Assembly (NCBI GenBank): GCA_004352715.1
Contig: SCFE01000024.1
Location: 1,952,351 to 2,016,350, forward strand
Origin: Hofstenia miamia
Taxonomy: Eukaryota; Xenacoelomorpha; Acoela
DNA length: 64,000 bases
Direction of reading: 5' to 3'
The translations under genes were made by a program, and so were the position numbers. Numbering within the stretch: position 1 is the first letter of the stretch; every line of letters starts with the position of its first letter. Positions 9,647 through 23,090 of the stretch are shown piece by piece. Under the pieces are notes generated by a model. That model was not told the DNA's origin, ran no database searches, and saw nothing but the letters and a program-made list of their open reading frames with translations.

Positions 9647-12600
9647 CTAACAACCATATCTTGATAAAAGAAGAGTAGCATTTCCCCGCTGTAAAATTAA
9701 TGACAATTGCTGAAAAAAGTATGTAGAAACCGTATTCAGATCGCAAGAGGCATTTCTGGCAGAAGACATAAAAGACATCTTGGAGAATACTTTGATAGCA
9801 ATTGGTGACCATCCTCCTAGAGCTTCCACTGATAGTGGTATGAAGGATATACCAGCTGCTGAACATGATTCTGCGTATTTAGTAAGCTTTCGGTTGTCTG
9901 AAACTTCCAGAGCATGACCAGCATTAGTACCCGCAAGAGAAACAATCGAAGGCTGCAGTGAACTAATTACAGTCACGTCTAGAGCAGCTGGTCGGCCAGA
10001 AGACCAGCATGGCAAAAAGATGTCCCCAGGACGAGCACGAGACTCAGTGAGGTTAGACTTTTCAAGCACAGGAGACAAAGCACATTTCGAAGCAGTTGCA
10101 AAAATAGCGTCCCTGAGTCGATCATGGCGCGCAATTCTTTCACCATCAACCGCGCAGGACATGGCATGATCACCGAATAAATCCAAAGGCTTAAAGCATT
10201 TTGGACATTTTTTGTCATCATTAATTAAGGGGATGCCAAGCCGATAACAAAGCAAAATTCGGAATTCTGCAGGAGCGAAAGAAAGACCAAGTGCTTTCAA
10301 GGGAATGGCAGCCAACCAATCCCCACTTCCTGGTATGGAACAAGAGAGAAGTCTTGCTTTATCGCGGGGAGACAAACTGGAGGATAAACAAGTATTCTGG
10401 CTAACTTGTTGTAAAAGTGAACAAATAGACTTCTGTGCTTTTGGCGCCATGTGTAAAGGCATTTCAGTCAACGCTATTCCTTTGCTAGAAAGTTCTTGCA
10501 AACACTGATGTGGCACAGAGTAAATATAATCATCAATAGAAACAATCTGTTTACATAGTTCTTTATTGTCCACATATGACCCTAAGAACGCTGCAGAAGC
10601 AATTGTTGACGCTAGTGGTAATCCAAGACCTCCTTTAGAAATTGGCAAGGATGCTTGTAGTCTTTGTGACACAGAAACAGCTGAACCTGCTATACTTTCT
10701 AGAGACTGATGAACTGCTGAATCAAATTCTTCCAATTCTGCTGTAACAGTTGCGGGATTAAAAGTTCTTAAACAAAACGATGTCTTAGGTAGTGAGGCAC
10801 AGCTCCTTAACAGATGTAATTCTAACTGTGGATCTTCAAGTAATTTTATTTCATTCATAATTTGAATAGACTTAGAAACATGTTTCGAGAAGAACTCTTG
10901 GACAAATTTTGGAGACTTGGAGATAGGAGCTCCAAGAGTGACAATACCATCTTTTCATCTGTTGATTGATTTGGGCAAAGCACTGAAATCGCAATTAGGA
11001 TTAGGCGACCAAACTTCACATTTAGTTAAACTAATTTCTAAGCCTACTTTTTTCATAGCTAACACCACAAACTCAAATACTTTACACAAAGATGGAACGT
11101 CCCCAACCAGAGAACCATCATCTAAATATCATGCGTTGCATGCTAATTCAGGAAATTTATCTTTGATAGCAGAAACGATTGGGTGAATAGCTAAAGCAAA
11201 CAAAAGGGGAGCCAAGGGATCACCTTGTTGAACACCGCAAGCTGAAAGCAAGGATTTAGATCCAAATTTCAATCGAGAAGGCTGGGAGTAGCAAAAATAA
11301 ACCCAAGGATATAGCTGTGGAAAATGAAGTTTAACCTGAGAAAGTATTGCTGAACGATTAAGACTGTTAAATGCATTTTTGATGTCTACCTGGAGAAATG
11401 CTAAATTTGTCTTCGATCCAACAGCTTCCACCAATCCATTCAAAGCATGGATGACGGCTTCACAACCTCCCTTAATGCCTACACCAACTTGAAGTGGAGA
11501 AAAAAGAGCAGCTGCCTTATTCCTTGACAATTGACATAAGCATTTGGCAATCAATCTTCGAAGAACTTCTCCCACAGCAATTGGGCGAATTCCACCGTCC
11601 TTTTTCTTCAATGCAAAAAGATTAGCTCCACAAAGATATGGTGCAATTTCATCAGGAGCATTACCAGATATTAAACAGTTGATTACTTCGAGCACCGATG
11701 CAATTGCTTTGTCCCCATATTCAGGAGTTGGGCATTGGAATGCATTAATCAGATGGGAAGCATAAAGTTTAGAGACACCGGCAGCAGAATCCCTGGGAAA
11801 GCTTTTCACACATTTAATCAGAATGTCTTTGTTTATCACAAATGGCTCTGTGTCTTCGGTACTATAATCTATTTTATTTTTTGAAGTGTTGGGATGCTTC
11901 TCCTTTAGTGCATGAAATGTTTGCTCATCAAAGCTTAGACCATCAGATCTTAGGGCTGCTATGGCTCTACGAAAACTGCCTTCGTGACCAAGCTGTCTAG
12001 CTCTCTTAAGATTTTGGCTGGAACTGACAGAAGATGATTTATTTTTAATGTTGCCAGAACTTACAGTTGCTTCGTACCAAAGTTGAGCATAATCACCATT
12101 CAACCAACGCTCTAAGCGGCTCTTGAGAATTGACTCTTCGTATTTCAGGTGTTTGGAGCCCCCACGAGGAGGAGACCGGAGAACACAAGCAGGCAAAATA
12201 AAAATCTCCACCCAATGATTAATGAAACTTGGTTCCCGCTTAACCTTACTAAAAGAGTGATTCACAGCTTTAGCCCAGAGATTACGGCAGCTGATTGGAA
12301 CGATCTTCCTGGTAGGAATCGAAAACATTTCAATATCAGAAAGTGAGGGAAATACAGGCGTTATTCCAAGTGAACGAGGTGGTAGCCCTGAACCTTCACA
12401 TCTGGAACCATTGACAATATGATGTTTGACAAGTCCTGAACGTTTACATAAATCAGAAGCATGCAGACATATGCTACAAATGTTAGTATTTAATGATAGC
12501 AATGAAAGCTGCTGTGTGAGAGTTGTGTGTGAATTGGATTGCTGAACATCTTCTGAATTGTTGATTGAAAAATATTCGCCATCAGATCCAATTCCTATAA

Positions 12601-12652
12601 TTTCATTTAAAGATGAATGGAAATTCAAATTTCTATCTAATTTTATGCCCAA
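9647..12652 (-). pseudogene. LINE with reverse transcriptase and restriction-like endonuclease (copy A)
   Basis: One frame of 1002 codons interrupted only by TGA at 11129-11131 and 10955-10957. In order: an N-terminal zinc-finger-like CSICLHAS...H...C; RT motifs PYLCGANLFALKKKDGG, VDIKNAFNSL (11371-11391) and QGDPLAPLLFAL; the catalytic YLDD at 11117-11128, directly after the first TGA; a CCHC knuckle (CPKCFKPLDLFGDHAMSC); and an endonuclease-like RPGDIF...ALDVTV (about 9964-10036) with the spacing of R2/NeSL-type restriction-like endonucleases. Such elements cut one strand and copy their RNA into the site. The first residue shown by the frame is TTG, not ATG, and a TAG lies just upstream, so the true start is unknown. 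The two TGAs may be decayed CGA codons. Confidence 0.88.
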
Positions 12653-12849
12653 TATTTTTATCTCATCTTCAGAAGGAACCGGAGAAACCTATGCTTCTTT
12701 AATCCCTGTACCACTTTGTTCTTCAATTTGTCATTTGTCTTTTTCTTGACATCAAATAAAAAGGCTTTAATTACATGAGTAAGTTAATGTTTGTCATTAT
12801 TTCCTAAATATTTTTCTTCCCTTAATGTCCAAACTATCTAGAAGACATA

Positions 12850-14935
12850 AAACAATTCTTCTAATAGAGATTCAACTTCTATTGTTCCCAAAATGCAAGC
12901 GACACTTGTCTGCTGAATTGTAATACTCAAACACTGTTTAAAATACTCTGCCGCACGTGGTTCCTTTGAAGAAAATATTAGGGACTTGCCAAGTTCTTAA
13001 ATAAAGTCTCCAGTTAATTTACCTGCACCACCTTGACATTCAAAAGCTAGGTGTTGAAATATATACCCTTGTTGAACAATGTCACAATATTTAGATATTT
13101 TTCGGGATTCAGCATCTGTTGCAGCTTTAGTAGGAGTAAAATTCGAAATTCGACTGGGAGCATTTCATCAACTACTGTAACGTCCCACACTAAGGAGCCT
13201 CCTCTTGACCAAGGAACAGTAGTCACGCCATCAGGTCGTTTCCCTTCTTTTCTGATAAATCCCGGTTGTTCTAAAATTGAAAGGACATCGATAATTGAAA
13301 AAATGCGCTTAAAAAGATTATTCAATTAAGAATGACGTGCAAAACGACCAGCACTCCTCTTACAAGACAATCCATGAAAACTATCAGATGAACGATGTGC
13401 GCCACAAATACAGGTATGTTGTTCACATAAACTAAACGCAAAGTGACATTGTTCAATTTCAGGTTTGTTTGAAGGAAGAACATTGAGCCATGCTCCAGCT
13501 AAATTGCCTTGAATTGCCTGAAATCTTGCAAGATATTTTTCAGGCATATGTCTCTCTAGTTGTTTATAAACAGGAAAAGACCAATTTCTTTGAATAGTAG
13601 AAGCTTGTCCATCTAGAGTTTGCGAATTATTAGACAGCTTTAACCACAAATCCAAAGCATGTGCTTCTTCAATCGTAGGGAGACATCCAGGAGCAATCTT
13701 TAACATCAAGTTTCACATTTGGCCACAGATGCAAGAAGCCAACTGGATGCTAAAATATGAGTTAAAGGTATTCCTAAGCCACCTAAGGAAACTGGTAGAC
13801 AAGCTTGTACAGTTACATTTTCTGACAAATTGACATTGGTAACACGTTCATGCAGACTGTTGATAAGAGCATCATACTTCTCAAGATGGTTAAAATGCAA
13901 GAATGTTGATGAGCAATGAAGTCCATACAATAACTTTGGTATCCCCAATGCATTCTTCAGCAACAAAAGAGCAGCAAGAGCATCTAGATCTACTAATTTG
14001 TCGGAGAGAAGTTCCAGCTCATTGTATTTTTTCTGCAGAAACTTCAAAGTAGCATCTGATCCAATACCTGCACAAATAACAAATAAGTCACTTAAGGGAG
14101 TTATGCAAATAACAGGAAAAAATTCATTTAACATGTATTCGATTGAAGTTAATTTCTTCAATGAAGGATTTCCAAGAAACGTTAATTCACACTTTGTAGG
14201 ATTCACCTGTAGACCAATCTTAGCTGCTGAATACATTATATGCTTGAGATCTTCCAATACTTTTATAGTTTCATCAGCAATATTTCCATCATCTAGATAA
14301 AAGAAGTTCGATTCAGACTGTAGTGATGAAGTCAATTATGGAATCACAAAACATTGGCGGACCTTCTGGATCACCAGTCATTGAGTTCAAAATAAGACCA
14401 TCAAAATATAAATTTGTGTACTTGCCATATGCAGAAACGGTGTAATTATAAATTTTAGGAAGTTTGTCAACGACAATGTTTAGAAAATTCTGCCTGTCGA
14501 TCATGTTGAAGGCGTTTTTAAAATCAATCTTAACAAAAATGTAATCGCCAGTTATTTTAGAGCTTTGTATATATCGATGAGTATCATGCACTGTGGCTTC
14601 AGCACCACATGGCGTAGCATAACCTAACTGTCATTGACCATATGAAGTTGTTCTCTTCATTTGGCATGATCTACTCACAACTTTTTCACACAGCCGCCGA
14701 AGAGTCCCACCAACTGCAATTGGTCTCAACTTGCCTTTTTTTCTGGAGAGCAAACAGGTTTGCACCAAAGAAGATTGGACGGATGCAATTAGTAATTTTG
14801 CATGCAATTACCAAATTAACAAATTGGGTAAGACATTCTACGAAATTGAATGCATTCATTCCATTGCTCTCCTTACTGAGATCACATACAACCATTGGGC
14901 GAAGACTATCTGTGCCACCAGCTGAACCTGGCTGA
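12850..14935 (-). pseudogene. LINE with restriction-like endonuclease, diverged and broken (copy B)
   Basis: A second element of the same kind in the same orientation, split over frames at about 14895-14686, 14591-14313, 14335-13706, 13709-13326, 13325-13047 and on to about 12850. Recognisable parts are FFGANLFALQKK, VKIDFKNAFNMIDR, the polymerase box FFYLDDG, GGLGIPLTHILASSWL, the knuckle CICGAHRSSDSFHGLSC and the endonuclease-like RPDGVTTVPW...VWDVTVVD. The tail matches copy A's C-terminus (YFKQCLSITIQQTSVACI against YFFQQLSLILQRGNATLL). It differs from copy A at most positions, so it is a separate lineage rather than a tandem duplicate. Confidence 0.85.
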
Positions 14936-16955
14936 AATGAGCGAATTGCATCTAAAACCTTTTTTGAGCTGATGAAACAGGAGATGAATTCATTGATTGA
15001 GTATTTGACAACTGACTAGTATGATTATTTCATATTGGAATGCATGAACTCTATCTTTTTACAATAGCATTTACTACTATTAATTTTAGCAAACTGCTAA
15101 GAATCAGTGAAATTGTTTCACCTCAATAATATTAGCGAGGTTAGCACAAACCAATTGATACTTTGCATGGTATAACAGAATTTATCGAATTTGTAACTAG
15201 TAAATTAATTGGGTCAAAGATAGTTAAAAGCAGGGCAGTCTGGTGATTTCAAATGTGTCTACACACAAATAACAGGGTATGTGCACATACTTTTTTTTTC
15301 ATCTTTTGTTTTTCACTGGCTTTGTATATTATAGTATTTCATTTGTCAACTGAACATATTTTTTACATTTCTGCTTTAAAATGAATTTATGCTATGGGAT
15401 TTTATACATCTTGTTTTTCATTATTTATATTAAATGACATTTGTTTCTCAAAATTCTTAGTGATTTGTCTTGTAAATACCATGCACTGTATTTTTGTGTG
15501 TGAATAATACACTATTAACTAACTTTGTTTACCAATTTACATACATTTGCACTTTTAGAAAGGTTAATTCAACATGGAAGTATGATTAATTTTGGATGGA
15601 TGAATTAATGCATTATTATTATGGATACATTATCTTACAATGTAGTGAATAATCTGGATAGCAAGTTTGGGCGTCATGATTTCCCATGTCAACTATGAAA
15701 ATAAATGGTGATACCTCTGTGTGAATTTGCTAGATGTGATGAAGCTCTGAACAACAACTCATTCTGCACAAAAACAGCTCATATACAATACGTTTTGTTT
15801 CATATGTGTGTAATGCTTAAGCATGGTGAATATTTTTCCCATTTTGTATTTTGGATATTGGTGAAAACGAACTTGCTTTTGTCACATATATCAGACATTT
15901 CAATTTTTTATTGATTTATTGTGGCTATGTTTCATATGGTTGTTATTAAGCTTAGCAGGTATTTTCTATATTGTTGGGAAAAATTTAAGGGTATATTATA
16001 TGTCTATATTGTTTAAGTTTAGTGAAATATTTCTCCATTTTTGTATTTGGATAATACCAAAAAATGAGTTTTGTATAATTAAAAACATTGTTACAACGAA
16101 CATGTCACAACGATATTAACAAGCAAATATGTCAGTTTGCCTAAAAAATAAAAACTTTGTCAAAAAAAATTAATTTAACTCTGTCAAAAACATTTCTTGT
16201 CATCTATTATATAACTTTGCCCAAATCCTAGAAATCAAAAATAAAAAATAAAAATTTCGTCAAAAAATTGATTTAGTTTAGACGGAATCATTTTATCACT
16301 AGATGGTGTCATATAGAATCACTTCATTATCCTATGCCAAATAGTCATAGGTGTTATGAGAACTTCAGGGTGTTCCAATGTAGCCTACTCTCGGCCTTCT
16401 TAACTACTGCTCTCTGATAAAGAAGATTTAGTACAAAATTTCACTGTTAAAATAAAATCATCAAGGGAAGTAATGAGATTGGAAATTGACAACTGATTCA
16501 TCTGTTGAGTAAGACTCATTTGCAATATTTTTCATTAAACAGTCACAAGCAGGACAGATATATCCTAATTTCTGCAAAGTAACAAAGACCAGAACAGCCA
16601 AAATGAATATAATTACAAACTTCAAACTAAAAGCCTTTTCAAATGAAAGAACTGTGACATTGGCTGCAAATTGAATTTTTCTCTACAGACATAAAACATT
16701 GTTCTTTATATGATTTTATATACATAGATTTAATGCAAATTTATACAACCATTTAAGATTTCCTAAAAAAATTAAAATATGAAATTTGAAAGTTATTTAA
16801 ATTATTTTACAAAATTTTCTGAAAATTATGAAGGAATTGAAATATTTAATATTATAAAAAAATATGTGCTCTTTTGTTATTTTTACTTGATTTCATAACA
16901 ACTTAAAAGTACAAATTAAAAAATTATTTAGATTTTTTAACAGAAATTTCTGAAA
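14936..16955. other. AT-rich interval, no gene recognised
   Basis: No homology or terminal repeats recognised on either strand. The ORFs at 15705-15914 and 15919-16119 are hydrophobic, low-complexity and unconvincing. Confidence 0.45.
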
Positions 16956-18480
16956 ATTGATTAAGTGCTAATGTGTCAAAATACTCTAAATAGTGATAAA
17001 ATATCTAAAAAACCTTTTCTCACAGCTAGAGTTATTAAAAGTAAAGTGTAAAAATAAATAGTGATAAATCATCTACAAAACACTTTTTCTCACATTTAGA
17101 GATATTTAGTTTTAATGGGTTGAAATGCTTTAAATATTGCTAAAACATCATAAAAACACCTTTTTTCACAGTAAAAGTGATTTAGTGTGGAAATGCTCTA
17201 AATAGTAATAAAACTCCATAAAAACACCTTTTCTCAAATTTAGAGTGATTTATTTTTAATGGGTGGCAATGCTATTAATAGTGCTAAAACAGAATGAAAA
17301 TGTAGAAACAGTGTTTTTATGCTGTTTTATCAATATTTAGACAATTTCCACGTCATTAAAACTAAGTCACTGTAAATATCAGAAAAGGTGTTTTTATGCT
17401 GTTTTATCACAATTTAAAGCATTTCCACATATTATTATTAAATAACTCCAACTGTCAGGAAAGGTGGTTTTATGCTGTTTTAGAACTATTTAAAGCATTT
17501 CCACCCACTAAAACTAAGTCACTCTAACTGAGAAATTGTGTTTTTATGCTGTTTTAGCACTATTTAGAGCATTTCCACCCATTAAAACTAAATCATTTTA
17601 CCTATGAGAAAAGGTGTTTGTATACTGTTTTGTCACTATTTAGGGCATTTTCACCCATTCAAACTAAATCACTCTAAATTTGTGAAAAGGTGTTTTTATG
17701 CTGTTTTTTAATATTTAGAGCACTTGCATCCATTATAACTAAATCACTTGAACTGTGAGTAAAGGTGTTTTTATGCAGTTTTAGCAACTATTTAGAGCAT
17801 TTCCACCTTTTAAAACTAAATCAATTGAAATGTAATAAATACTATTTTAATGCAGTTTTATCACTATTTAGTGCATTTCTATCCATTAAATCTAAATCAC
17901 TCTAAATTTTAGAAAAGGTGTTTTTATGCTGTTTTATTAATATTTAGAGCATTTCCACCGATTAAAACTAAATCACTCTAACTGTGAGGAAAGGTGTTTT
18001 TACAATGTTTTAGCACTATTAATAGCATTTCCACCCATTAAACTAAATCACTTTAATGTAATAAATAGTATATATTATTCTGTTTTATTACTATTTAGAG
18101 CATTTCCAACCTTTAAAGCAAAATCAATTTAAATGTAATAAATACTATTTTTATGCAGTTTTATCACTATTTAGTGCATTTCTATCCATTAAAACTAAAT
18201 CACTCTAAATTTTAGAAAAGGTGTTTTTATGATGTTTTATTAATATTTAGAGCATTTCCACTCATTAAAACTAAATCATTTTACCTGTGAGAAAATTTTT
18301 TTTAATGCTGTTTTATCACTATTTAGAGCATTTCCACATATTATGATTAAATCACTCTAACTGTGAGGAAAGGTGTTTTTATGCTGTTTTAGCAATATTT
18401 AAAGCATTTCCACCAATTAAAACTAAATCACTCCAACAGTGAGAAATGTTGTTTTTATGCTGTTTTAGCACTATTTAGAG
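16956..18480. repeat. 76-bp satellite array with an orientation switch
   Basis: About 20 units of 73-79 bp. In the right part (about 17311-18480) units read GTGTTTTTATGCTGTTTTA, then CACTATTTAGAGCATTTCCA, then CCATTAAAACTAAATCACTC. In the left part (about 16956-17300) units are the reverse complement (TAAAACATCATAAAAACACC, TTTAGTTTTAATGGGT). The switch at about 17295-17315 forms a head-to-head palindrome. Units differ from each other by many substitutions. The array stops abruptly at 18480, where retroelement coding sequence begins mid-gene. Confidence 0.92.
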
Positions 18481-18489
18481 TCTGGAATA

Positions 18490-20151
18490 GTGTCGCGATG
18501 GATTGAATACTTGAATGAATTTACATTGTCAATCGAACATATGAATGGCACCTTACATAATAATGCGCATTTCTGGATGTCACTATCAAAGTATCAGAGG
18601 GACGCCTCAAAACTAGTTGGAGAGAAGAAACAATTCCAATTTCTGCCACACACTGAATACGAGGTACTGCTGGAAATAAATGTGGACAAGAAAGGCCAAG
18701 CCGTCCTACCAATATTAATGAGGGAGGAAATATTTGAACAGGAAATAGTGGAAAAACAAAGAGACGACATAATCCTAAGTGAAATCCTAAAAAAGATAAG
18801 AAAACCCCAAACAACACTGTAGAAATTAATGGCAGGGTACTATGAACACTATAATTGGAAGATAAACAGAAACAGACTACTATACATAGAAGCTAGCAAC
18901 AACAGAATCGTGATACCAGACTACTTTAAGAGAGAATTGATAAGGAAAATACACAAAAAGGGCCACTTGGTAATCACACAAAAGGAAAAAAACTTTAATG
19001 CAAGATTCATACAACAGCAGTAAGGAAAGTCACAGAGGACATAATCAGCAAGTGTACCACATGCTTACTACACAATAAACAATATTTTCCGACACAGAGG
19101 GCACCACTGGAGAAGATTATCACGACACAACAAAACGAGATAGTTCACATAGATTTGGAAATGCTGTCAAAAGATGAAGAGGGTTACCAATATCTATTAG
19201 TAATGGTGGACAACTTCACGAAAGACACAAGAATGATCCTGATGAGAAATACGACAGCAGAAATGACAGCAGAACTAGTATTAAAAGAATGGATCCTATG
19301 GCTTGGCCCAATGGAAACAATAATAACGGATAAGGGACCCCAATTTGAAAGTGGACTTTTTCAAGAAATGGCAAAGCTCCTGGAAATAGCAAGTGAATGG
19401 ACAACAGCCTACCACCCACAGGCCAATGGAGCCATAGAGCGACTCAATCAAACACTGATTAAATTAATCAGGGTGGCAACATCAAGGATATGCGGTAATA
19501 GATGGAGAGAAGTCATCAAGATGGTTGAATACTATTATAATACATTGGTGCATGCAACAATGGGAGTGACACCATTTAAAGCAATGTTTGGAAGAGAGGC
19601 GACAACACTGCTTATCAATGCAGTATACCAATTACAGCAAAAATTTAAACAATGAATATGTAAATCAACTAAGAAAGCAGATTAGAGGGATCCACAAAAC
19701 GATGTGTCATAATATAAAGAAATCGGCTGTGAGACTACAATGTAATTATTATAAAAAAAATCTATGGACACACACACACACACAAGGTAGGAGACAAAGT
19801 ATATGCGTTCACACCAATGAAACTCACAGACACAAACCAAGTCTGGAAACTAAAAACAGTATGATCTGGAACTCACACAATAACACAAACATTACCAATA
19901 ACGAATATATGCTAGACAATGATAGATTGTTACATTTTCAAAACTTGAAGAGACCAACAGCAGATATTGAAGAGATGAAGATAGATGAGAATGCTGAATT
20001 CCACATATGCCAAATTAATGGCATCGAAATTATATATGATATGTGTGATTTAGATAGCCTACCTGAAGAGGAATTTGATGAGGAATTCACAGCAGATATC
20101 AGAGATGAAAACATAAGAGAGAGTGCTGCCCCAAAGGGCAGCAAGAAATAA
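18490..20151 (+). pseudogene. Retroelement RNase H end, integrase and integrase tail
   Basis: Frames 18490-18822, 18829-19023, 19155-19655 and 19588-20151. A zinc-binding HHCC region spans about 18950-19075 (HKKGH..., then CTTCLLHNKQYFP). The integrase core has all three catalytic acidic residues: HIDLEML, IITDKGPQF and NGAIERLNQTL. It continues with NTLVHATMGVTPFKAMFGRE. The C-terminal tail (LLHFQNLKRPTADIEEMKID) matches VHFQNLKRTIKDIENVKLD in the second element. Integrase would insert the cDNA into the host genome. Stops and frame changes between the parts make it non-functional. Confidence 0.9.
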
Positions 20152-20216
20152 ATCTATATATGACCCTGAAATATGGGATTTAAATTTACTAACTGAATTT
20201 AGGAATCTAGAAGGAA

Positions 20217-20522
20217 ATGATGCACCCACTGATGAATAAGAGAGTGCAAAGGAACCCACAACAGGAGAAGCTCTCAACCACAAAAAGGAGAAGGAGGTTA
20301 CATAGAAGTTCTCAAACCAGATTTCGACTCCAGGGCAGAAGGGACGAGAATGAAGAGTCAATGAATAGACGACATAGAGCGAAAAGGCGTCTTAGTAGAT
20401 TTTACGCTAGTAACAATGCAAGCTATAATGGCCTACAAAGATTAAATAGCAGAAATCCCGAAGGTGAACATGGATCAAGACAACTTGACAATCATACATG
20501 TTTTGAAGGAGAAAGAGTATAA
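20217..20522 (+). pseudogene. Basic ORF after integrase (remnant, counterpart of ORF-A)
   Basis: A 101-codon frame, very basic at its start (STTKRRRRLHRSSQTRFR), at the position where the second element has its basic ORF-A (44998-43897). I cannot align the two convincingly beyond position and composition. Function unknown; a nuclear-localised or nucleic-acid-binding role would be inference from the basic stretch only. Confidence 0.4.
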
Positions 20523-22990
20523 CAAGAACCTGGAGAAAAACAGATCAAACATTAAGAATGGCAAAAGTACAGAAGGTAAGAGTGGTAATAATCACAAGAT
20601 CAATGATCAATGACATTCCAAAACATTTATTGGACGCATGTATGCAAACGGAAAACATATTCCCTGGGAAAAACACCAATGGACACAATCACTTCAGAAT
20701 TAATCAGATTTGATCTACAGATTGATTACTAGGCGCAAATTTACAGAATAATGGTAGATCAATGCATCACAATCAACATAAATAAACAGACAAAAATGAT
20801 AGAATTAATGATGGACAAAGACAGTGTGGAGAAAGCCAATATACTATTTATCAAATGCAGCCTAACACCGAGACAGGAACACCTCCAGCAAATCCAGAAG
20901 ATTTGGGAAAACATGAAATTACAAAGAAAACAGAGGAAAATTTGGCCAGAGATAAGGATCAAAGCATTGTCAAGGAAATTGCACAAGTCGATAGAATTAG
21001 TACTCACAGAAATAAACTGGGCATACAAATTAAACACAAAGAAGGATTTCTGGCAACTAGTATTTGAAGAGAAAAACGCACCAGAAATTTAATATAGGAC
21101 GACAGTGTGGATACTAGTGATATTTACAACTGAAGATAATGAGTTAAAACTACTGATTTCACAAAATGTCAGACACAGATTAATGAAAGTGAAGAGATTC
21201 AAAATAGCTCTAGCCCTGATCAATACACAAACAAAGAACTGGCTTCTTAAAGGCCATATCAAGAGGATGGAGTCACCCAATAAAGCGGAAAAACCAATGC
21301 AGACTATGGAAAAATTTATCAATATCATTATTATGCATAAAAACCCAATGGGGAAGATGTTGATAGTTGATATGGCAAACAAGACAGGGATATGAACGAA
21401 CAAAATAATGATATTCGAGGAACCAATGAGAAAGTACATGTGGGGAGAAACATCAGAGGCACGGCTGAAATAACTGGAGAACCAACCGTGGATCACAAAC
21501 AAAAAATCATAAAATGGAATTTGGTGAGCACCAAGGAAATAAGAAGCACAGCACTCCAGAAAAACGTGCAGAAAACACTAGAAAAAGAAATGGAAAGATA
21601 TGAGTGAGACAGTCTGCAATGCACATTTACCAAGATAACTAGGAGTGTGGAGATGATCAAAAAAGGCGGGATAACTGAACAGTAGAAGTTAGCAAAATGA
21701 TAACAAAGACACAGAGAGAAATGATGGTGGAAGAGGAGGTACTAACATCCTCTCAGTTAATTATTATCTCCCAAAACACAGCAGACAATCAATAGGATAA
21801 CATCGAAAAGTGGGGAGAAGTGAGCCCAGTGAGAACAATCGAATGGATAGATGCAGATGACAAATGTTTCTTAGTCAAAATTAAGGTAACAAAAGAATCA
21901 AGAGAATTCAAAGAAAGGAATTCCCAAAACATCAAAGAACAACAGACAGTTGCAACAATGAAATTGATGTTTACAGAGGCATTCATGAGAACAGAGCTAG
22001 AAGAACTGCTTAAGCTGTACAACCAACTGGCAGTGGATGTCAAATGCATAACTTTGAGAGTAGACATCAAAGAAGAAATACGATTAAATCTGAGCAGGAA
22101 AGGACTCACACAAGCATTCTGGAAACTGAATTATCCTGCTACAATAGGTCTAGCAACAGCGCCAACAACAATGGGCTCATACAAACACATAGAACAGCAA
22201 ATCAAAACGAAAAGTCTAATATGCACGCTGCTGGAAACAGTATCTATACCAATGGTCTTCCCACAATTTGAGACTGCCAAACTAAGTCAAAGTCGCTAAA
22301 GCCTTCCTACATGAGTACAAATCTTACATCAACACAAAAGAATAAGTAAGAATGGTAATAGAATGAGATGATTACAAGAAGTCGACAATTGAGAAAGAGT
22401 GTGCATTGAAGGAACAATAACACCATACCAACTGTATACACAGGGGAAACCCATTCACATACAATTGAAAGATCTAAGACAAGAAATCAAAAGCCACACT
22501 CTGAAAGCTGTCATGCTATTCCCTGGAGTCAATGACATAGTTTGGACAGACATCTGGGAAAAGAAATATTTCTACTATGACGTCACAAAAAGAGTAGAAA
22601 TTGTAATGATGATGAGAATAAATAAGAACAATCCAAATGAAATAAGTGAACAAGAAGTGATGGACAACATTAGTTTCTTTTACAAGGATGTGGTGAATAC
22701 ATGGAGCTTGAGGAAAGTCTTCACATTCTTCTACCCAGATAATCAAATAAGAGAAGATTTAGACCACATGAGCCAGGCCAACATGCAGATGACGCTAATG
22801 ATTGGAATTAAGGGAATACAACTCTAAAAAAATACTATGACATATTCTCAAGGAAAATTAATGAGCTGCAAGAAATTACACCAATCACAGAAAACATCTG
22901 AGAATATGTGAACACAGTAACTACTGAAAGAGAGGCAGTCCTGAAAATGAATATACAAGCTGAATTTGCAAAAACCAAATGGGAAGACCA
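20480..22990 (+). pseudogene. Unknown long post-integrase ORF (ORF-B), decayed
   Basis: Frames 20751-21092, 21105-21395, 21820-22299 and 22399-22827, with short pieces between, align in order with the ORF-B of the second element. Matching pairs include WPEIRIKALSRKLHKSIE / WPDIEIKSPSLSYHSSVK, TKNWLLKG / AKNWLLSG, RKYMWGETSEARL / RKYMWGATSETRY, EWIDADDKCFLVKI / EWISVIDENFLITKI, and TLMIGIKGIQL / TLMIAIKGLQL. An N-terminal part in another frame begins near 20480. The protein family is not known to me. There is no signal peptide or clear membrane segment, so it does not look like an ordinary envelope protein. Many stops make this copy dead. Confidence 0.75.
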
Positions 22991-23090
22991 AGAAGTGGAA
23001 TCAATAGTACAAAAACAGACACTCTAGTACATGGAAGACGAGCTGTGCTAAAAATAACACAAGCTGAAAAGGGCATATAGCATCATTCAA

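Larger units (their letters stand above)
18481..23090 (+). mobile_element. Ty3/gypsy-like retroelement, 3' half, degenerate
   Basis: Plus-strand remnant starting inside the RNase H region (RWIEYLNEFTLSIEHMNGTL) and running through integrase, a post-integrase tail and a long unknown reading frame to about 23090. The order is the same as in the element at 39748-50046, to which it is clearly related although diverged. Frameshifts and stops are frequent. No LTR is recognised at either side; the 5' edge is the satellite junction at 18480/18481. A partial copy of the same family lies tail-to-tail at 23520-27358. Confidence 0.88.

Noticed and set aside
16956-18480. CRISPR-like array
   Set aside because: The repeats are contiguous 76-bp units without unique spacers, in a eukaryotic context; this is a satellite.
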